A stretch of DNA of 64,000 nt. Source: Microbispora sp. H11081. GTDB taxonomy: Bacteria; Actinomycetota; Actinomycetes; Streptosporangiales; Streptosporangiaceae. Below are positions 1 through 9,668 of this stretch, one piece after another (the stretch's first letter is position 1; each line of letters opens with the position of its first letter). The notes beneath the pieces were generated by a model. It saw nothing but the letters and a program-made list of their open reading frames with translations. It was not told the DNA's origin and did no database searches. Both the position numbers and the translations under genes were made by a program. The stretch covers positions 1 through 64,000 of the forward strand of contig NZ_JABBWV010000019.1 of assembly GCF_012999535.1 (NCBI RefSeq), read 5' to 3'.

Positions 1-130
1 AAGGATGCCGTTCAAAGGAATCCGTCACCGGTGAAACCACCGATATGACGGGGTCATGCATGATTCATGCACTGGCTTTTAGCACACTGTTGAGTTCTCA
101 AGAAACGGACGCGACCACCATCACCCGGAA
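1..130 (-). other. rRNA operon leader (16S gene lies off the left edge)
   Basis: Read on the minus strand, about 111 down to 77 carries the motif TTCTTGAGAACTCAACAG followed by a GTGCTAAAAG stretch. This is the conserved leader block found just before 16S rRNA genes in actinomycetes. It is followed at 1-23 by a CCTTTGAA-type block that in the same leaders lies shortly before the 16S start. No 16S sequence itself is inside the window, so the gene should begin just left of base 1 and run leftwards. The leader identity rests on remembered actinomycete leaders; the position of the 16S start is inferred. Confidence 0.75.
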
Positions 131-181
131 CCCGCTTCGCAGGTCCCACGCTCCGGGGCGTTTCGCTTCGTTCTGTGTTCT

Positions 182-210
182 ATTCTGGCGAGTTCCGTTA
201 TTCGTGTCAA
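182..210 (-). promoter_or_regulatory. Promoter for the leftward rRNA operon
   Basis: On the minus strand a perfect -35 TTGACA (205-210) and a -10 CAGAAT (182-187) are separated by 17 bp, giving a start near 175, upstream of the rRNA leader. Spacing and hexamers fit a vegetative sigma promoter. The 1-502 stretch holds no credible protein gene. A second promoter further upstream (TAGTCT at 411-416) is possible but weakly supported. Confidence 0.6.
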
Positions 211-430
211 ATCAACCCGATTTGCTACGAATTCCGTTTTCCGCCAAGAATTTCAGCTGCCCCGTTTCCGAGACAACCCCTCGAACTTACCCGATCCTCG
301 GCATCTCGTCGAATCGCCACGACATCCCGAGATCGGATCAGAAGGAGGGAGTGCCCGAGAGTTCGACCACCGGATGTGCTCCGGCCTGCCAGACCCTCAG
401 CGCTTGAGAAAGACTAGCACCGGTCCGGAG

Positions 431-480
431 GTGCTGGAGACAACTTGGGCAACTTCTTAGTCCTGCCCTGTCTCCAGCAC
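431..480 (-). terminator. Inverted repeat after valS
   Basis: A perfect 12-bp inverted repeat (431-442 against 469-480, arms gtgctggagaca and tgtctccagcac) with a 26-nt loop lies 23 bp past the valS stop and upstream of the rRNA promoter. It has no clear T-run. It may end valS transcription or be part of the rRNA control region. Confidence 0.4.
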
Positions 481-502
481 TCCCAAACCTCCTCTGGCAC
501 AC

Positions 503-3082
503 CTACTCGGGCAGGGCCGCGAGCTGCGCCTCAAGGCGAGCGATGTCCTCGGCGGCCTGCTCCGCGCGCCGCCGCACCTTCGCCACGACGTCGTCGGGGG
601 CCTTCGCCATGAACTGCTCGTTCCCGAGCTTCGCCGTGACCTGCGCCTGCTCCTTGCGCGCCACGGCCAGGTCCTTCTCCAGCCGCTTCCGCTCGGCGAC
701 GACGTCGATGGCACCGGCCGTGTCGATCTCCACGAGCACCGTGCCGACGGTGAGCCGGGCCGTCGGACTGAACGTGTCCGCCGGCTCGTCCAGGCGCAGC
801 AGGACGCGGATCGCGCCCTCATGGGCCGCGAGAGCCGTACCGGACAGGGACAGTCGCGCGGCCACGCGCTGGCCGGGCTTGAGACCCTGGTCGGAGCGGA
901 ACCTGCGCACCTCCGTGACGAGGTTCTGCAGCGAGACGATCTCCTGCTCCGCGGCAGGGTCGAGCAGACCGGACGACACCGACGGCCAGGGAGCGACCAC
1001 AATCGACTCCCTGCCGGTCAGGGCACGCCACAGCTCCTCCGTCACGAACGGCACGAGCGGGTGGAGCAGCCGCAACAGCGCGTCGAGGACGTGCCCCAGC
1101 ACGCGCTTGGTGTTCTCGGCCACCGCGCCGCCCTCGGCGAACTGCACCTTGGCCAGCTCGACGTACCAGTCGAAGACCTCGTCCCAGGCGAAGTGGTAGA
1201 GGGCGTCGGACGCCTTCGCGAACTCGAACTCCTCGAAGGCCGCGTCGACGCTCGCGACGACCTCCTGCAGCCGGGACAGGATCCACCGGTCGGCCGCGGT
1301 CAGGTCGTCGGGCAGGCCGTCGGAGACGGCGCCGTTCATCAGCGCGAACCGGGTGGCGTTCCAGATCTTGTTGCAGAAGTTGCGGGATCCGCCCGCCCAG
1401 TCCTCGCTGATCGCCACGTCGGAGCCGGGGTTGGCACCGCGGAGCAGCGTGAAGCGGGTGGCGTCCGCGCCGTACCGCTCGATCCAGTCGAGCGGGTCGA
1501 CGACGTTGCCGAACGACTTCGACATCTTCTTGCCGAACTGGTCGCGCACCATGCCGTGCAACGCCACGGTGCGGAACGGCGGCTGGCCGTCCATCGCGTA
1601 CAGCCCGAACATCATCATCCGGGCGACCCAGAAGAACAGGATGTCGTAGCCCGTGACCAGGACGCTCGTCGGGTAGAAGCGCGCCAGTTCGGGGGTGTCG
1701 TCGGGCCAGCCCAGCGTGGAGAACGGCCACAGACCCGAGGAGAACCACGTGTCGAGGACGTCCTGGTCCTGCTCGTAACCGGCCGGCGGCTCCTCGTCGG
1801 GCCCCACGCAGACCATGTCGCCGTCCGGGCCGTACCAGACGGGGATCCGGTGACCCCACCACAGCTGGCGCGAGATGCACCAGTCGTGCATGTCATCTAC
1901 CCAGTCGAAGTAGCGCTTGGCCAACTCCGGCGGGTGGATGCGGGTGCGGCCGTCACGCACCGCGTCGCCGGCCGCCTTGGCCAGCGGTGTGACGTTCACG
2001 AACCACTGCAGGGACAGCCGCGGCTCGACAACCGTCTTGCATCGGGAGCAGTGGCCGACCGAGTGCACGTACGGGCGCTTCTCGGCGACGATGCGGCCCT
2101 GCTCGCGCAGCGCGGCGACGACGGCGGGCCGCGCCTCGAACCTGTCGAGGCCCTGGAAGGGACCGTGAGCGGTGATGACGCCCCGCTCGTCCATGACGAC
2201 GAGCGACTCCAGCGAGTGGCGGCGCCCGATCTCGAAGTCGTTCGGGTCGTGCGCCGGGGTGACCTTGACCGCGCCGGTGCCGAACGAGGGATCCACATGC
2301 TCGTCCGCGACGACCGGGATGCGCCGCCCGGTGAGCGGAACCTCGACGTGCCTGCCGACCAGGTGCGCGTAACGCTCGTCGGCGGGGTGGACCGCGACCG
2401 CGGTGTCACCGAGCATGGTCTCCGCGCGGGTCGTGGCGACGACGATCTCCTCGTCACCCGAGCCGTACCGGATCGAGACGAGCTCGCCGTCGTCGTCGCT
2501 GTGCTCGACCTCGATGTCGGACAGGGCGGTCAGGCAGCGGGGGCACCAGTTGATGATTCGCTCGGCGCGGTAGATGAGCCCGTCGTCGAACAGCTTCTTG
2601 AAGATCGTCTGGACGGCTCGGGAGAGCCCCGCGTCCATGGTGAAGCGCTCGCGGGACCAGTCCACGCCGTCACCGAGCTTCTTCATCTGGCCGAGGATCC
2701 GGCCGCCCGACTCCTCCTTCCACTGCCAGACGCGCTCGACGAACGCCTCCCGGCCGAAGTCGTGGCGGGACAGGCCCTCCTTGGCGATCTCACGCTCCAC
2801 GACGTTCTGGGTGGCGATGCCGGCGTGGTCCATGCCGGGCAGCCACAGCGTCTCCATCCCCCGCATCCGGGCCCGACGCGTGAGCGCGTCCTGGATCGAG
2901 TGGTCGAGCGCGTGGCCGACGTGGAGCGACCCGGTCACGTTGGGCGGAGGCAGCACGATGCTGTACGGCTCACGCCCGCTGCCCGGGTTGGCGGCGAAGT
3001 AGCCCGCCGATACCCAGCGCTCGTAGCTCCGGGTCTCCACATCGGCGGGGGCGTACTGGGTGGGCAGCTCAGACGTAGTCAC
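503..3082 (-). CDS. valS: Valyl-tRNA synthetase
   Basis: Class I aminoacyl-tRNA synthetase that charges tRNA-Val and edits misactivated threonine in the cytoplasm. The N-terminal catalytic domain shows the HIGH-type motif LHVGH and, much further on, KMSKS in the context [10 protein letters not shown]. The CP1 editing domain and the C-terminal anticodon-binding domain plus a charged coiled-coil tail are all present, and about 859 residues is normal for the family. The GTG at 3082 (protein VTTSELP) is preferred. The frame is open to an upstream ATG at 3133, but those 17 residues are not typical of ValS. It is the last gene before the rRNA promoter and lies 85 bp downstream of clpX. Confidence 0.96.
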   Translation of the reverse strand: MTTSELPTQYAPADVETRSYERWVSAGYFAANPGSGREPYSIVLPPPNVTGSLHVGHALDHSIQDALTRRARMRGMETLWLPGMDHAGIATQNVVEREIAKEGLSRHDFGREAFVERVWQWKEESGGRILGQMKKLGDGVDWSRERFTMDAGLSRAVQTIFKKLFDDGLIYRAERIINWCPRCLTALSDIEVEHSDDDGELVSIRYGSGDEEIVVATTRAETMLGDTAVAVHPADERYAHLVGRHVEVPLTGRRIPVVADEHVDPSFGTGAVKVTPAHDPNDFEIGRRHSLESLVVMDERGVITAHGPFQGLDRFEARPAVVAALREQGRIVAEKRPYVHSVGHCSRCKTVVEPRLSLQWFVNVTPLAKAAGDAVRDGRTRIHPPELAKRYFDWVDDMHDWCISRQLWWGHRIPVWYGPDGDMVCVGPDEEPPAGYEQDQDVLDTWFSSGLWPFSTLGWPDDTPELARFYPTSVLVTGYDILFFWVARMMMFGLYAMDGQPPFRTVALHGMVRDQFGKKMSKSFGNVVDPLDWIERYGADATRFTLLRGANPGSDVAISEDWAGGSRNFCNKIWNATRFALMNGAVSDGLPDDLTAADRWILSRLQEVVASVDAAFEEFEFAKASDALYHFAWDEVFDWYVELAKVQFAEGGAVAENTKRVLGHVLDALLRLLHPLVPFVTEELWRALTGRESIVVAPWPSVSSGLLDPAAEQEIVSLQNLVTEVRRFRSDQGLKPGQRVAARLSLSGTALAAHEGAIRVLLRLDEPADTFSPTARLTVGTVLVEIDTAGAIDVVAERKRLEKDLAVARKEQAQVTAKLGNEQFMAKAPDDVVAKVRRRAEQAAEDIARLEAQLAALPE

Positions 3083-3167
3083 GCTGCCCAATTCTAGGGA
3101 CGTCCGGACGCCGTCCGAGCCGTCGCCGCACACCCTGTGGACGACAACCCGGTCGGCGAAGGGGCTG

Positions 3168-4451
3168 TCAGGCCGACTTCTCCCTCGGAGTGCGCTGCTG
3201 CTTGGCCTGCAACTGGTCGCGCGGCACGAGGGTCGGGTTCACGTGCTCGAGCACGGCCTCACGGGTGATGACGACGCGGGCCACATCCTGGCGGGAGGGC
3301 ACCTCGTACATCACGGACTGGAGGACCTCCTCCATGATGGCGCGCAGGCCGCGGGCGCCGGTGCCGCGCAGGATCGCCTGGTCGGCGATGGCCTCAAGCG
3401 CGTCGTCGGTGAACTCCAGCTCGACGTTGTCCAGCTCCAGTAGGCGCCGGTACTGCTTCACGAGCGCGTTGCGCGGCTCGGTGAGGATCTGGATCAGCGC
3501 ACTCCTGTCGAGGTTGTGCACCGACGTGATCACCGGCAACCGGCCGACGAACTCGGGGATCATGCCGAACTTCAGCAGGTCTTCCGGCATGACGTCGGAG
3601 AAGATGTCGGACGAGTCCATCTCCTCTTTCGAGTGGATGATCGCGTTGAAGCCGATGCCCTTCCTGCCGACCCGGGATTCGATGATCTTCTCGAGGCCGG
3701 CGAAGGCGCCGCCGCAGATGAACAGCACGTTCGTGGTGTCGATCTGGATGAACTCCTGGTGGGGGTGCTTGCGCCCGCCCTGCGGCGGCACGCTCGCCGT
3801 GGTCCCCTCCAGGATCTTGAGCAGGGCCTGCTGCACACCCTCGCCCGACACGTCCCGCGTGATCGACGGATTCTCGCTCTTGCGGGCGATCTTGTCGACC
3901 TCGTCGATGTAGATGATGCCGGTCTCGGCCTTCTTGACGTCGTAGTCGGCGGCCTGGATCAGCTTGAGGAGGATGTTCTCCACGTCCTCGCCGACGTAGC
4001 CGGCCTCGGTCAGCGCGGTCGCGTCCGCGATGGCGAACGGCACGTTGAGCATCTTGGCGAGCGTCTGCGCGAGCAGGGTCTTGCCCGACCCGGTGGGGCC
4101 GAGCAGCAGGATGTTGGACTTGGCCAGTTCCAGGCCGTCGTCGCGGCCCCGCTCCCCGGACTGGACGCGCTTGTAGTGGTTGTAGACCGCCACCGACAGG
4201 GCCTTTTTCGCCTTGTCCTGCCCGATGACGTACGCGTCCAGGAACTCGTAGATCTCACGGGGCTTGGGGAGGTTGTCCCACTTGAGCTCGGAGGACTCGG
4301 AGAGCTCCTCCTCGATGATCTCGTTGCAGAGATCGATGCACTCATCGCAGATGTATACGCCTGGTCCGGCGATGAGCTTCTTGACCTGCTTCTGGCTCTT
4401 GCCGCAGAACGAGCACTTCAGCAGGTCTCCCCCGTCGCCGATGCGTGCCAC
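3168..4451 (-). CDS. clpX: ATP-dependent Clp protease ATP-binding subunit ClpX
   Basis: AAA+ unfoldase that feeds substrates into the ClpP1P2 peptidase. The N-terminal C4 zinc-binding domain has Cys13, Cys16, Cys35 and Cys38. Walker A is GPTGSGKT, the pore loop is GYVGED, Walker B is [10 protein letters not shown], and the IGF loop that docks on ClpP is present (KGIGF). Its length of 427 residues is standard. The GTG at 4451 is chosen because AAAGGAG lies 8 nt before it; the frame is open further upstream without support. A strong hairpin (4611-4649) separates it from clpP2, so it probably also has its own promoter. Confidence 0.96.
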   Translation of the reverse strand: MARIGDGGDLLKCSFCGKSQKQVKKLIAGPGVYICDECIDLCNEIIEEELSESSELKWDNLPKPREIYEFLDAYVIGQDKAKKALSVAVYNHYKRVQSGERGRDDGLELAKSNILLLGPTGSGKTLLAQTLAKMLNVPFAIADATALTEAGYVGEDVENILLKLIQAADYDVKKAETGIIYIDEVDKIARKSENPSITRDVSGEGVQQALLKILEGTTASVPPQGGRKHPHQEFIQIDTTNVLFICGGAFAGLEKIIESRVGRKGIGFNAIIHSKEEMDSSDIFSDVMPEDLLKFGMIPEFVGRLPVITSVHNLDRSALIQILTEPRNALVKQYRRLLELDNVELEFTDDALEAIADQAILRGTGARGLRAIMEEVLQSVMYEVPSRQDVARVVITREAVLEHVNPTLVPRDQLQAKQQRTPREKSA

Positions 4452-4610
4452 CCCAGATACTCCTTTGCGTGGGACCGCCTGCCGCCGCGGTCGCTTTCGT
4501 CCGCATCGCGATCGTGATCTGGTGATCGCGATCCGGTGCGAAAACGTCATCCCGCTCAGGTTTCGACGTTACCGTCTCTCGGGCCCTCAGTGAGCCCCCT
4601 AGCGGTGAGT

Positions 4611-4649
4611 CGCACCGGAACGTGCCCAAATGGGCACCGTTCCGGTGCG
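4611..4649 (-). terminator. Strong hairpin between clpP2 and clpX
   Basis: The arms 4611-4628 and 4631-4649 form an 18-bp stem with a 2-nt loop and one bulged base (4637), starting 10 nt past the clpP2 stop. No T-run follows on the minus strand, so it may be a weak terminator, an attenuator or an RNA-processing site that separates clpP1P2 output from clpX. Confidence 0.6.
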
Positions 4650-4658
4650 GCAACTCCC

Positions 4659-5306
4659 TCAGGAAGCCGCGACCGCCGCCGCACGCTTCTTCCGCGACGG
4701 GATGATGTCGTCCACCAGCCCGTACGCCTTCGCCTCTTCGGCGCTGAGGATCTTGTCGCGCTCGATGTCCCTGCGGACCTCGTCGGCCGACTTGCCCGAG
4801 TGCTTCGCCACGAGGTCCTCGAGCAGCGACCGCATCCGCAGGATCTCACGAGCCTGGATTTCAATGTCGCTGCCCTGACCGCCGCCCTCGGTGTAGGGCT
4901 GGTGGATCAGCACGCGGGCGTTCGGCAGGGCGAACCGCTTGCCCGGCGTGCCGCCGGCCAGCAGGACCGCCGCGGCCGAGGCCGCCTGGCCCAGGCAGAC
5001 CGTCTGGATCTCGGGCCGGACGAACTGCATGGTGTCGTAGATCGCCGTCATGGCGGTGAACGACCCACCCGGCGAGTTGATGTACATGCTGATGTCGCGG
5101 TCCGGGTCCAGCGACTCCAGCGTCAGCAGCTGCGCCATCACGTCGTTCGCCGAGGCGTCGTCGATCTGGACACCGAGGAAGATGATGCGGTCCTCGAACA
5201 GCTTGTTGTACGGGTTCATCTCCTTGACGCCGTACGAGGTGCGCTCGACGAAGGAGGGAAGGACGTAGCGGCCGTTGATGTCACCCGGCCGGATCAGCTC
5301 ACTCAT
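4659..5306 (-). CDS. clpP2: ATP-dependent Clp protease proteolytic subunit ClpP2
   Basis: Serine peptidase of the S14 family, about 215 residues. The nucleophile serine sits in [11 protein letters not shown], the histidine in LIHQP and the aspartate in GLVDD, so the catalytic triad is intact. In actinobacteria ClpP1 and ClpP2 form a mixed tetradecamer capped by ClpX or ClpC. The ATG at 5306 (MSELIRPGD) has a GGAG 8 nt upstream. A GTG at 5324 that overlaps the clpP1 stop is the alternative and would suggest translational coupling. It is cotranscribed with clpP1. Confidence 0.95.
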   Translation of the reverse strand: MSELIRPGDINGRYVLPSFVERTSYGVKEMNPYNKLFEDRIIFLGVQIDDASANDVMAQLLTLESLDPDRDISMYINSPGGSFTAMTAIYDTMQFVRPEIQTVCLGQAASAAAVLLAGGTPGKRFALPNARVLIHQPYTEGGGQGSDIEIQAREILRMRSLLEDLVAKHSGKSADEVRRDIERDKILSAEEAKAYGLVDDIIPSRKKRAAAVAAS

Positions 5307-5320
5307 CTGGGAAGCTCCAG

Positions 5321-5965
5321 TCACGAGACGGCGCCCTCGGAGGGCACCTGGCGGGCGCTGCGCACCACGTGGTCGATGAAGCCGTAGTCCTTGGCCTCCT
5401 CGGCCGTGAACCAGCGGTCCCGGTCGGAGTCGCGCTCGATCTGGTCGAGCGGCTGGCCGGTGTGGTAGGCGATCCGCTCCGCGAGCGTCTTCTTCACGTA
5501 GAGCATCTGCTCGGCCTGGATCGCGATGTCGGCCGCCGTGCCGCCGATGCCACCGGACGGCTGGTGCATCATGATCCGGGCGTGCGGAAGCGCGTACCGC
5601 TTGCCCTGTGCGCCGGCGCACAGCAGGAACTGCCCCATGGAGGCGGCCAGACCCATGGCGACCGTGCAGACGTTGTTCGGCACATACTCCATCATGTCGT
5701 AAATCGCCATGCCCGCGGTCACCGAGCCACCGGGGGAGTTGATGTACATCCAGATGTCGCGATCGGGGTCATCGGCGGCGAGGAGCAGGAGCTCAGCGCA
5801 CAGCCGGTTGGCCACCTCGTCGTTCACCTGGGTGCCGAGCACCACGATCCGCTCGCGCAGCAGGCGCTGGTAGAGCTGGTCCTCGAGGCGGGAGGGGCCA
5901 CCCTCCGGGCTCCGGGCCTCGAAGCCGGAACCACCGGTCGGGAAGAAGGTCGGCGGGCTGGTCAC
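5321..5965 (-). CDS. clpP1: ATP-dependent Clp protease proteolytic subunit ClpP1
   Basis: Second S14 serine peptidase subunit, about 214 residues. The triad is visible as Ser in GLAASMGQ, His in MMHQP and Asp in GFIDH. The GTG at 5965 is preferred: GGAAGG lies 7 nt before it, and the protein then begins VTSPPTFF, whereas the longer open frame adds residues unlike the family. It is the first gene of the clpP1-clpP2 unit. A ClgR-like box and candidate promoter lie upstream (6009-6070). Confidence 0.95.
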   Translation of the reverse strand: MTSPPTFFPTGGSGFEARSPEGGPSRLEDQLYQRLLRERIVVLGTQVNDEVANRLCAELLLLAADDPDRDIWMYINSPGGSVTAGMAIYDMMEYVPNNVCTVAMGLAASMGQFLLCAGAQGKRYALPHARIMMHQPSGGIGGTAADIAIQAEQMLYVKKTLAERIAYHTGQPLDQIERDSDRDRWFTAEEAKDYGFIDHVVRSARQVPSEGAVS

Positions 5966-6008
5966 AGCGTCACCTTCCGATGCTCGTAATCGATTGGCTT
6001 TGCTTGTG

Positions 6009-6070
6009 ACCTTAACGCGCGGCGCAGACAGGTCATGCCCGTGCGCCGTACTGTTCGCTGTCGGCGCATG
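6009..6070 (-). promoter_or_regulatory. Candidate clpP1 promoter with ClgR-like box
   Basis: On the minus strand ATGACC (6031-6036) and TAAGGT (6009-6014) with a 16-bp spacer make a plausible -35/-10. Centred about 59 bp before the inferred start is TTCGC-n5-GCG (6052-6070), resembling the palindromic ClgR activator site that controls clpP operons in actinobacteria. The match is partial. The rest of the 373-bp gap (5966-6338) holds only the tig terminator and an AT-rich patch near 6195-6210. Confidence 0.4.
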
Positions 6071-6238
6071 CCCCGCCCTCACCGGGCCGTCCTCGGCGGA
6101 ACGCCCGTGTTTCCCGCCCTGGACGCGCTACCGAGCCGCGTGTGTCACTGCCGGACCACCCCGTAAGAAGCCGCCGGCGGCCGATCTCTCAGCACGGTAA
6201 TAAACAAATTCTCGGGGATTTGCCCGGATATAACCGAA

Positions 6239-6270
6239 AACCCCCGGCGCACCTGAGTGCGCCAGGGGTT
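6239..6270 (-). terminator. Rho-independent terminator of tig
   Basis: The stem is 6239-6252 against 6257-6270 (aaccccc-ggcgcac / gtgcgcc-aggggtt, one mismatch) with a 4-nt loop. It is followed on the minus strand by TTTTC. It sits about 70 bp past the tig stop. Confidence 0.85.
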
Positions 6271-6338
6271 CCTTTACAGCCACCGCACCGGCCGCGTCGC
6301 GGCGGCCGGCGGGAGAGGTCGGGCGAGAGCCTCGGAGG

Positions 6339-7730
6339 TCAGCTCTCCTTGGCCTCGTCGGCGGGCTCCACGCCCGCCTCGTCCACGCCCACGGCCTCCT
6401 GCTGGGGGTTGAGCTCGGCGTAGACGGCCTGGATGTCCACCTCGTTGCCGGCGGTGTCGGTGACCTTGGCGGCGTCACCGATGACGGTCTTGGCCTTCTC
6501 GCGCACGATCTCCATCATCGCCAGCGGGAGCTGGTTGTTGTCGGCGAGGTGCTGGGCCAGCGTGTTCGGCGCGACACCCATCTGCATGGCGCGGCGCACC
6601 ACGAAGTCGGTCAGCTCCTGCTCGCTGACGCCGAGCTCCTCCGCCTTGACGATCTTGTCGAGGACGAAGCCCGACTTCAGCGCCTTGGCGGCGTTCGCCT
6701 CGTAGTCGGCGAACAGCTCCTCCTCGGTGGTCTGCTGGAGACGGAGGTACGCCTCACGGCTCAGGCCGCTCTCGGCGACCTGGTGCTCGAGGTTGTGCTT
6801 GCGCGCGTCGATCTCCGTCTGGAGCGCGCTCTCGGGCAGCGGAATGTCGATCCTGTCGAGCAGGGCGTCGAGGGCCTTCTCGCGGCTCTGCACGACCTGG
6901 TCGACGAGCTTGTTGCGGCGGACCTGCTCGCGGATGCTGTCCTTGAGCTCGTCGAGCGTGTCGAACTCGCTGGCGAGCTGCGCGAACTCGTCGTCCAGCT
7001 CCGGCAGCACCTTCTCCTTCACCGACTTGACGTTGATGATCACGTCGGCCTCCTCGCCGGCGTTCTCACCGCCGACGAGCGTGGTGCGGAAGGTCTTCTC
7101 GTCGCCCGCGGCCATGCCCTGCAGCGCGTCGTCCAGGCCCTGCAGGACGGAGCCCGCACCGACCTCGTACGACACGTCGGTGGCCTGCTGCTCGTCGAGG
7201 TTGCGACCGTCGATCTCCGCACGCAGGTCCATCACGACGTAGTCGCCGTTCTGGGCCGCCCGCTCCACCCCGGTCAGCGTCGCGAAACGCTGGCGCAGGG
7301 CCTCGAGCTGGGCGTCGATGTCCTCGTCGGTCACCTCGGCGGCGTCGACCACGATCTCGGCGCCCCGGTAGTCCGGGATGTCGAAGGCGGGGCGGATGTC
7401 CACCTCGGCGGTGAACTCGACCTGCTCACCGTCCTCGATCTTGGTGACCTCGATCTCCGGCTGGCTGACCGGGAAGACGTCGGTCTCGTCAACGGCCTGG
7501 CCGTACAGCTTGGGCAGGGCGTCGTTCAGGGTCTCCTCGAGAACCACCGCGCGGCCGAAGCGCTGCTCGATGATACGGGCCGGCACCTTGCCGGGGCGGA
7601 AGCCGGGCACCCGCACCTGCTGTGCGACCTTCTTGTATGCGGCCTGCAGGCTAGGCTCGAGCTCCTTGAACGGCACCTCGACGGTGAGCTTGACCCGGGT
7701 AGGGCTGAGCTCCTCGACAGCGGTCTTCAC
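6339..7730 (-). CDS. tig: Trigger factor, ribosome-associated chaperone
   Basis: Chaperone and peptidyl-prolyl isomerase that binds at the ribosome exit tunnel. The N-terminal ribosome-binding domain carries the signature GFRPGKVP. A FKBP-type PPIase domain follows in the middle (about residues 150-240, around the ENGDYV-like segment), then the long helical C-terminal domain and an acidic tail (ADEAKES). The length of 463 residues is typical. The GTG at 7730 (VKTAVEELS) is chosen because AGGAG lies 8 nt upstream; the frame is open further upstream but without conserved sequence. Its position next to clpP1P2X is the usual arrangement in bacteria. Confidence 0.96.
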   Translation of the reverse strand: MKTAVEELSPTRVKLTVEVPFKELEPSLQAAYKKVAQQVRVPGFRPGKVPARIIEQRFGRAVVLEETLNDALPKLYGQAVDETDVFPVSQPEIEVTKIEDGEQVEFTAEVDIRPAFDIPDYRGAEIVVDAAEVTDEDIDAQLEALRQRFATLTGVERAAQNGDYVVMDLRAEIDGRNLDEQQATDVSYEVGAGSVLQGLDDALQGMAAGDEKTFRTTLVGGENAGEEADVIINVKSVKEKVLPELDDEFAQLASEFDTLDELKDSIREQVRRNKLVDQVVQSREKALDALLDRIDIPLPESALQTEIDARKHNLEHQVAESGLSREAYLRLQQTTEEELFADYEANAAKALKSGFVLDKIVKAEELGVSEQELTDFVVRRAMQMGVAPNTLAQHLADNNQLPLAMMEIVREKAKTVIGDAAKVTDTAGNEVDIQAVYAELNPQQEAVGVDEAGVEPADEAKES

Positions 7731-7792
7731 GGGGTGGTCTCCTTGATCCAGCAGCTGGTGATCGCGGGCACGTCGTGCACGGCAACCGCGGC

Positions 7793-7820
7793 ACTGTAAC
7801 GCGCGCCGCGCCCACGTAAA
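7793..7820 (-). promoter_or_regulatory. Candidate tig promoter
   Basis: On the minus strand TTTACG (7815-7820) and TACAGT (7793-7798) are spaced by 16 bp, about 63 bp before the tig start. The -10 is a good actinomycete match. Confidence 0.4.
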
Positions 7821-7931
7821 AGGCACAGGATCACCGACTCGCCTGCACGCGACCTGTCCGGGCATGCTCGACTGTGGCGGGTGTCCAACGCCAAGGGCAG
7901 TCTAGAGCAGATGAGGCCCGGTAGCGACTGA

Positions 7932-8798
7932 TCAGAGGTCGGCCATGATCTGCCGCAGCAGGTCCACCGTCTCCGTGGGGGTGGTGCTGACCGCGCAGAG
8001 GCGTTCCATGACCTCGCTGTAGCGGTCGACCTCTTCGCGTTTGTCCAGGTAGAGCGCGCTGGCGAGCTGCTCGACGTACACGATGTCGGGCAGGTCGGGG
8101 TCGGCGAACCGAAGAATGCTGAAGGCGCCGCCCTCGGCGGCGTGTCCTCCGTAACTGAACGGGATGACCTGAATCGTCACGTTGGGCTGGCCCATCAGGT
8201 CGATGAGGTGCTGGATCTGGCCCCGCATGACGTCGACGCCGCCGATCGGGCGGCGCAGCGCCGCCTCGTCGATCACGGCCCAGAACTTGGGGCTGCTCCC
8301 GCCGTCGAGGATGCGCTGGCGTTCCAGCCGGAGGTCCACCCGCCTGGAGATCTCCTCGGGCGCCGCGCCGACCGCGCCCGCCATGATGACGGCACGCGCG
8401 TACTCCTTGGTCTGCAGCAGGCCGGGGACGAACTGCACCTCGTAGGTGCGGATGCGCTCGGCGGCCTCCTCCAGGCCGACGTACGCCTGGAACCACGAGG
8501 GGAGAAGGTCGTTGAACCTGTGCCACCAGCCGGGCTCGTTGGCCCTTTCGACCAGGTTCATCACGACGACGCGCGTTTCCTCGTCCTCCACCCCATAGAG
8601 GGCGAGAAGGTCGGTGACGTCGCGTTCCTTGAACCCGACCCGGCCCAGCTCCATCCGGCTGATCTTCGATTCGGACGCCCGGATGCACTGGCCGGCCTGG
8701 TCGCGGCTGATGCCCTTGCTCTCACGAAGCTTGCGGAGCTGGGAACCGAGAAGGATGCGCAGAGCCGTCGGACCCGATCCAGTCTGGATCTGTATCAC
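7932..8798 (-). CDS. XRE-family regulator with DUF5753 domain
   Basis: Helix-turn-helix protein of 288 residues. The N-terminal HTH is around residues 16-70 (LRKLRESKGISRDQAG, then SKISRMELG). The long C-terminal DUF5753 region contains the family hallmarks FVPGLLQT and EYARAVI. These proteins are abundant in sporulating actinomycetes and usually sit beside a DUF397 small protein and/or an HATPase protein; here only the divergent HATPase gene is found. The GTG at 8798 has GAGGGAGG just before it. It probably regulates itself and the divergent gene. Its target and signal are unknown. Confidence 0.9.
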   Translation of the reverse strand: MIQIQTGSGPTALRILLGSQLRKLRESKGISRDQAGQCIRASESKISRMELGRVGFKERDVTDLLALYGVEDEETRVVVMNLVERANEPGWWHRFNDLLPSWFQAYVGLEEAAERIRTYEVQFVPGLLQTKEYARAVIMAGAVGAAPEEISRRVDLRLERQRILDGGSSPKFWAVIDEAALRRPIGGVDVMRGQIQHLIDLMGQPNVTIQVIPFSYGGHAAEGGAFSILRFADPDLPDIVYVEQLASALYLDKREEVDRYSEVMERLCAVSTTPTETVDLLRQIMADL

Positions 8799-9075
8799 GG
8801 CGCCTCCCTCTCACCTCGGCCCTGTGTGCCGCCAAGGGACGACCCGTACGACACCCCCAGCCCACACAGTGTCACCACTTCAGGCCCCGATGACAAGGTC
8901 TGATCTAGGTGTCCCTGACGGTTAGCACTTCCGGAGTGTGCGTCTGCACATGACGGCTGCACGTGCATTTGGGTCTTGCAGCGGCAGGAGTCGCTGATCC
9001 ATCATGTCTTAGGGGCATATTGGGCTAAATGTGCACCAGTCAGTCGACTTAGGCCAGCAGGAGGTACGGGCAACC

Positions 9076-9555
9076 ATGTCGGACGAGCCCAAATCCGGCG
9101 GCCAGCTGACCCGAGACGTGGGATTCGGCTGGTTCCGGAGGGCGGCCGGTCCGTCCGATAAGACGATGTGTCCCCTCGCCCCGCAGGCCGATTCGGTCAA
9201 GACCGCACGCGACATCACCCGGACGACCCTGCGGCAGTGGGGTCTGTCGGAACTGAGCGACGACGCGGCGCTCGTCGTGAGCGAACTGGTGACGAACGCC
9301 GTTCGTTACGCTCTGTGCCCGACGGCGCGCACCTGCGACCCGCCGATAACGCTGACGCTCCTTCACATCGCGCCGCACGTACTGCTCGCCGTATCGGACC
9401 CGAGCGACCAGGCGCCGTGCCCCGCACAGCCCGACTTCGTCTCCGAGCACGGACGTGGCCTCTACATCGTCGAGACCTACAGTCAGGCATGGGGCTGGGA
9501 CACCCTCGACGAGGGCGGCAAGGCCGTATGGGCCCTGTTCCGCACCGGCGACTGA
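9076..9555 (+). CDS. ATP-binding protein, HATPase (RsbW/SpoIIAB-like)
   Basis: Small GHKL-fold protein, about 159 residues. The N-box SELVTNAVRYAL and the G-box EHGRGLYIV are clear. Proteins of this type are anti-sigma kinases or their relatives in partner-switch circuits. The ATG at 9076 has AGGAGGT 10 nt upstream. The 277-bp gap to the divergent XRE gene contains an inverted repeat (8925-8941, gcact-n-agtgtgc) and two CTGCAC-RTG repeats (8944-8966) that could be regulator sites. Pairing with the XRE-DUF5753 gene suggests they act in one signalling module. The substrate is unknown. Confidence 0.88.
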   Translation: MSDEPKSGGQLTRDVGFGWFRRAAGPSDKTMCPLAPQADSVKTARDITRTTLRQWGLSELSDDAALVVSELVTNAVRYALCPTARTCDPPITLTLLHIAPHVLLAVSDPSDQAPCPAQPDFVSEHGRGLYIVETYSQAWGWDTLDEGGKAVWALFRTGD

Positions 9556-9668
9556 CGTTTCTCCGGCATAGCCGACCCTGCTGACTTCCTACCGGTGGCT
9601 CAGATCCCGAACGCTCGGTCGATGAAAGCGAGTGGCTGGCCGCCGCCTGCCTTCTTTAGTTTTGCTCC

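Noticed and set aside
45-417. Two short plus-strand frames at the left edge
   Set aside because: They run through the rRNA leader and promoter and lack binding sites and codon bias.
821-3097. Very long plus-strand open frame opposite valS (and similar long frames opposite clpX, pepN, ilvD, the TPR gene and ettA)
   Set aside because: Antisense frames stay open in GC-rich DNA; the products are repetitive in Arg, Gly, Val and Asp and no family is seen, while the minus-strand genes have intact motifs.
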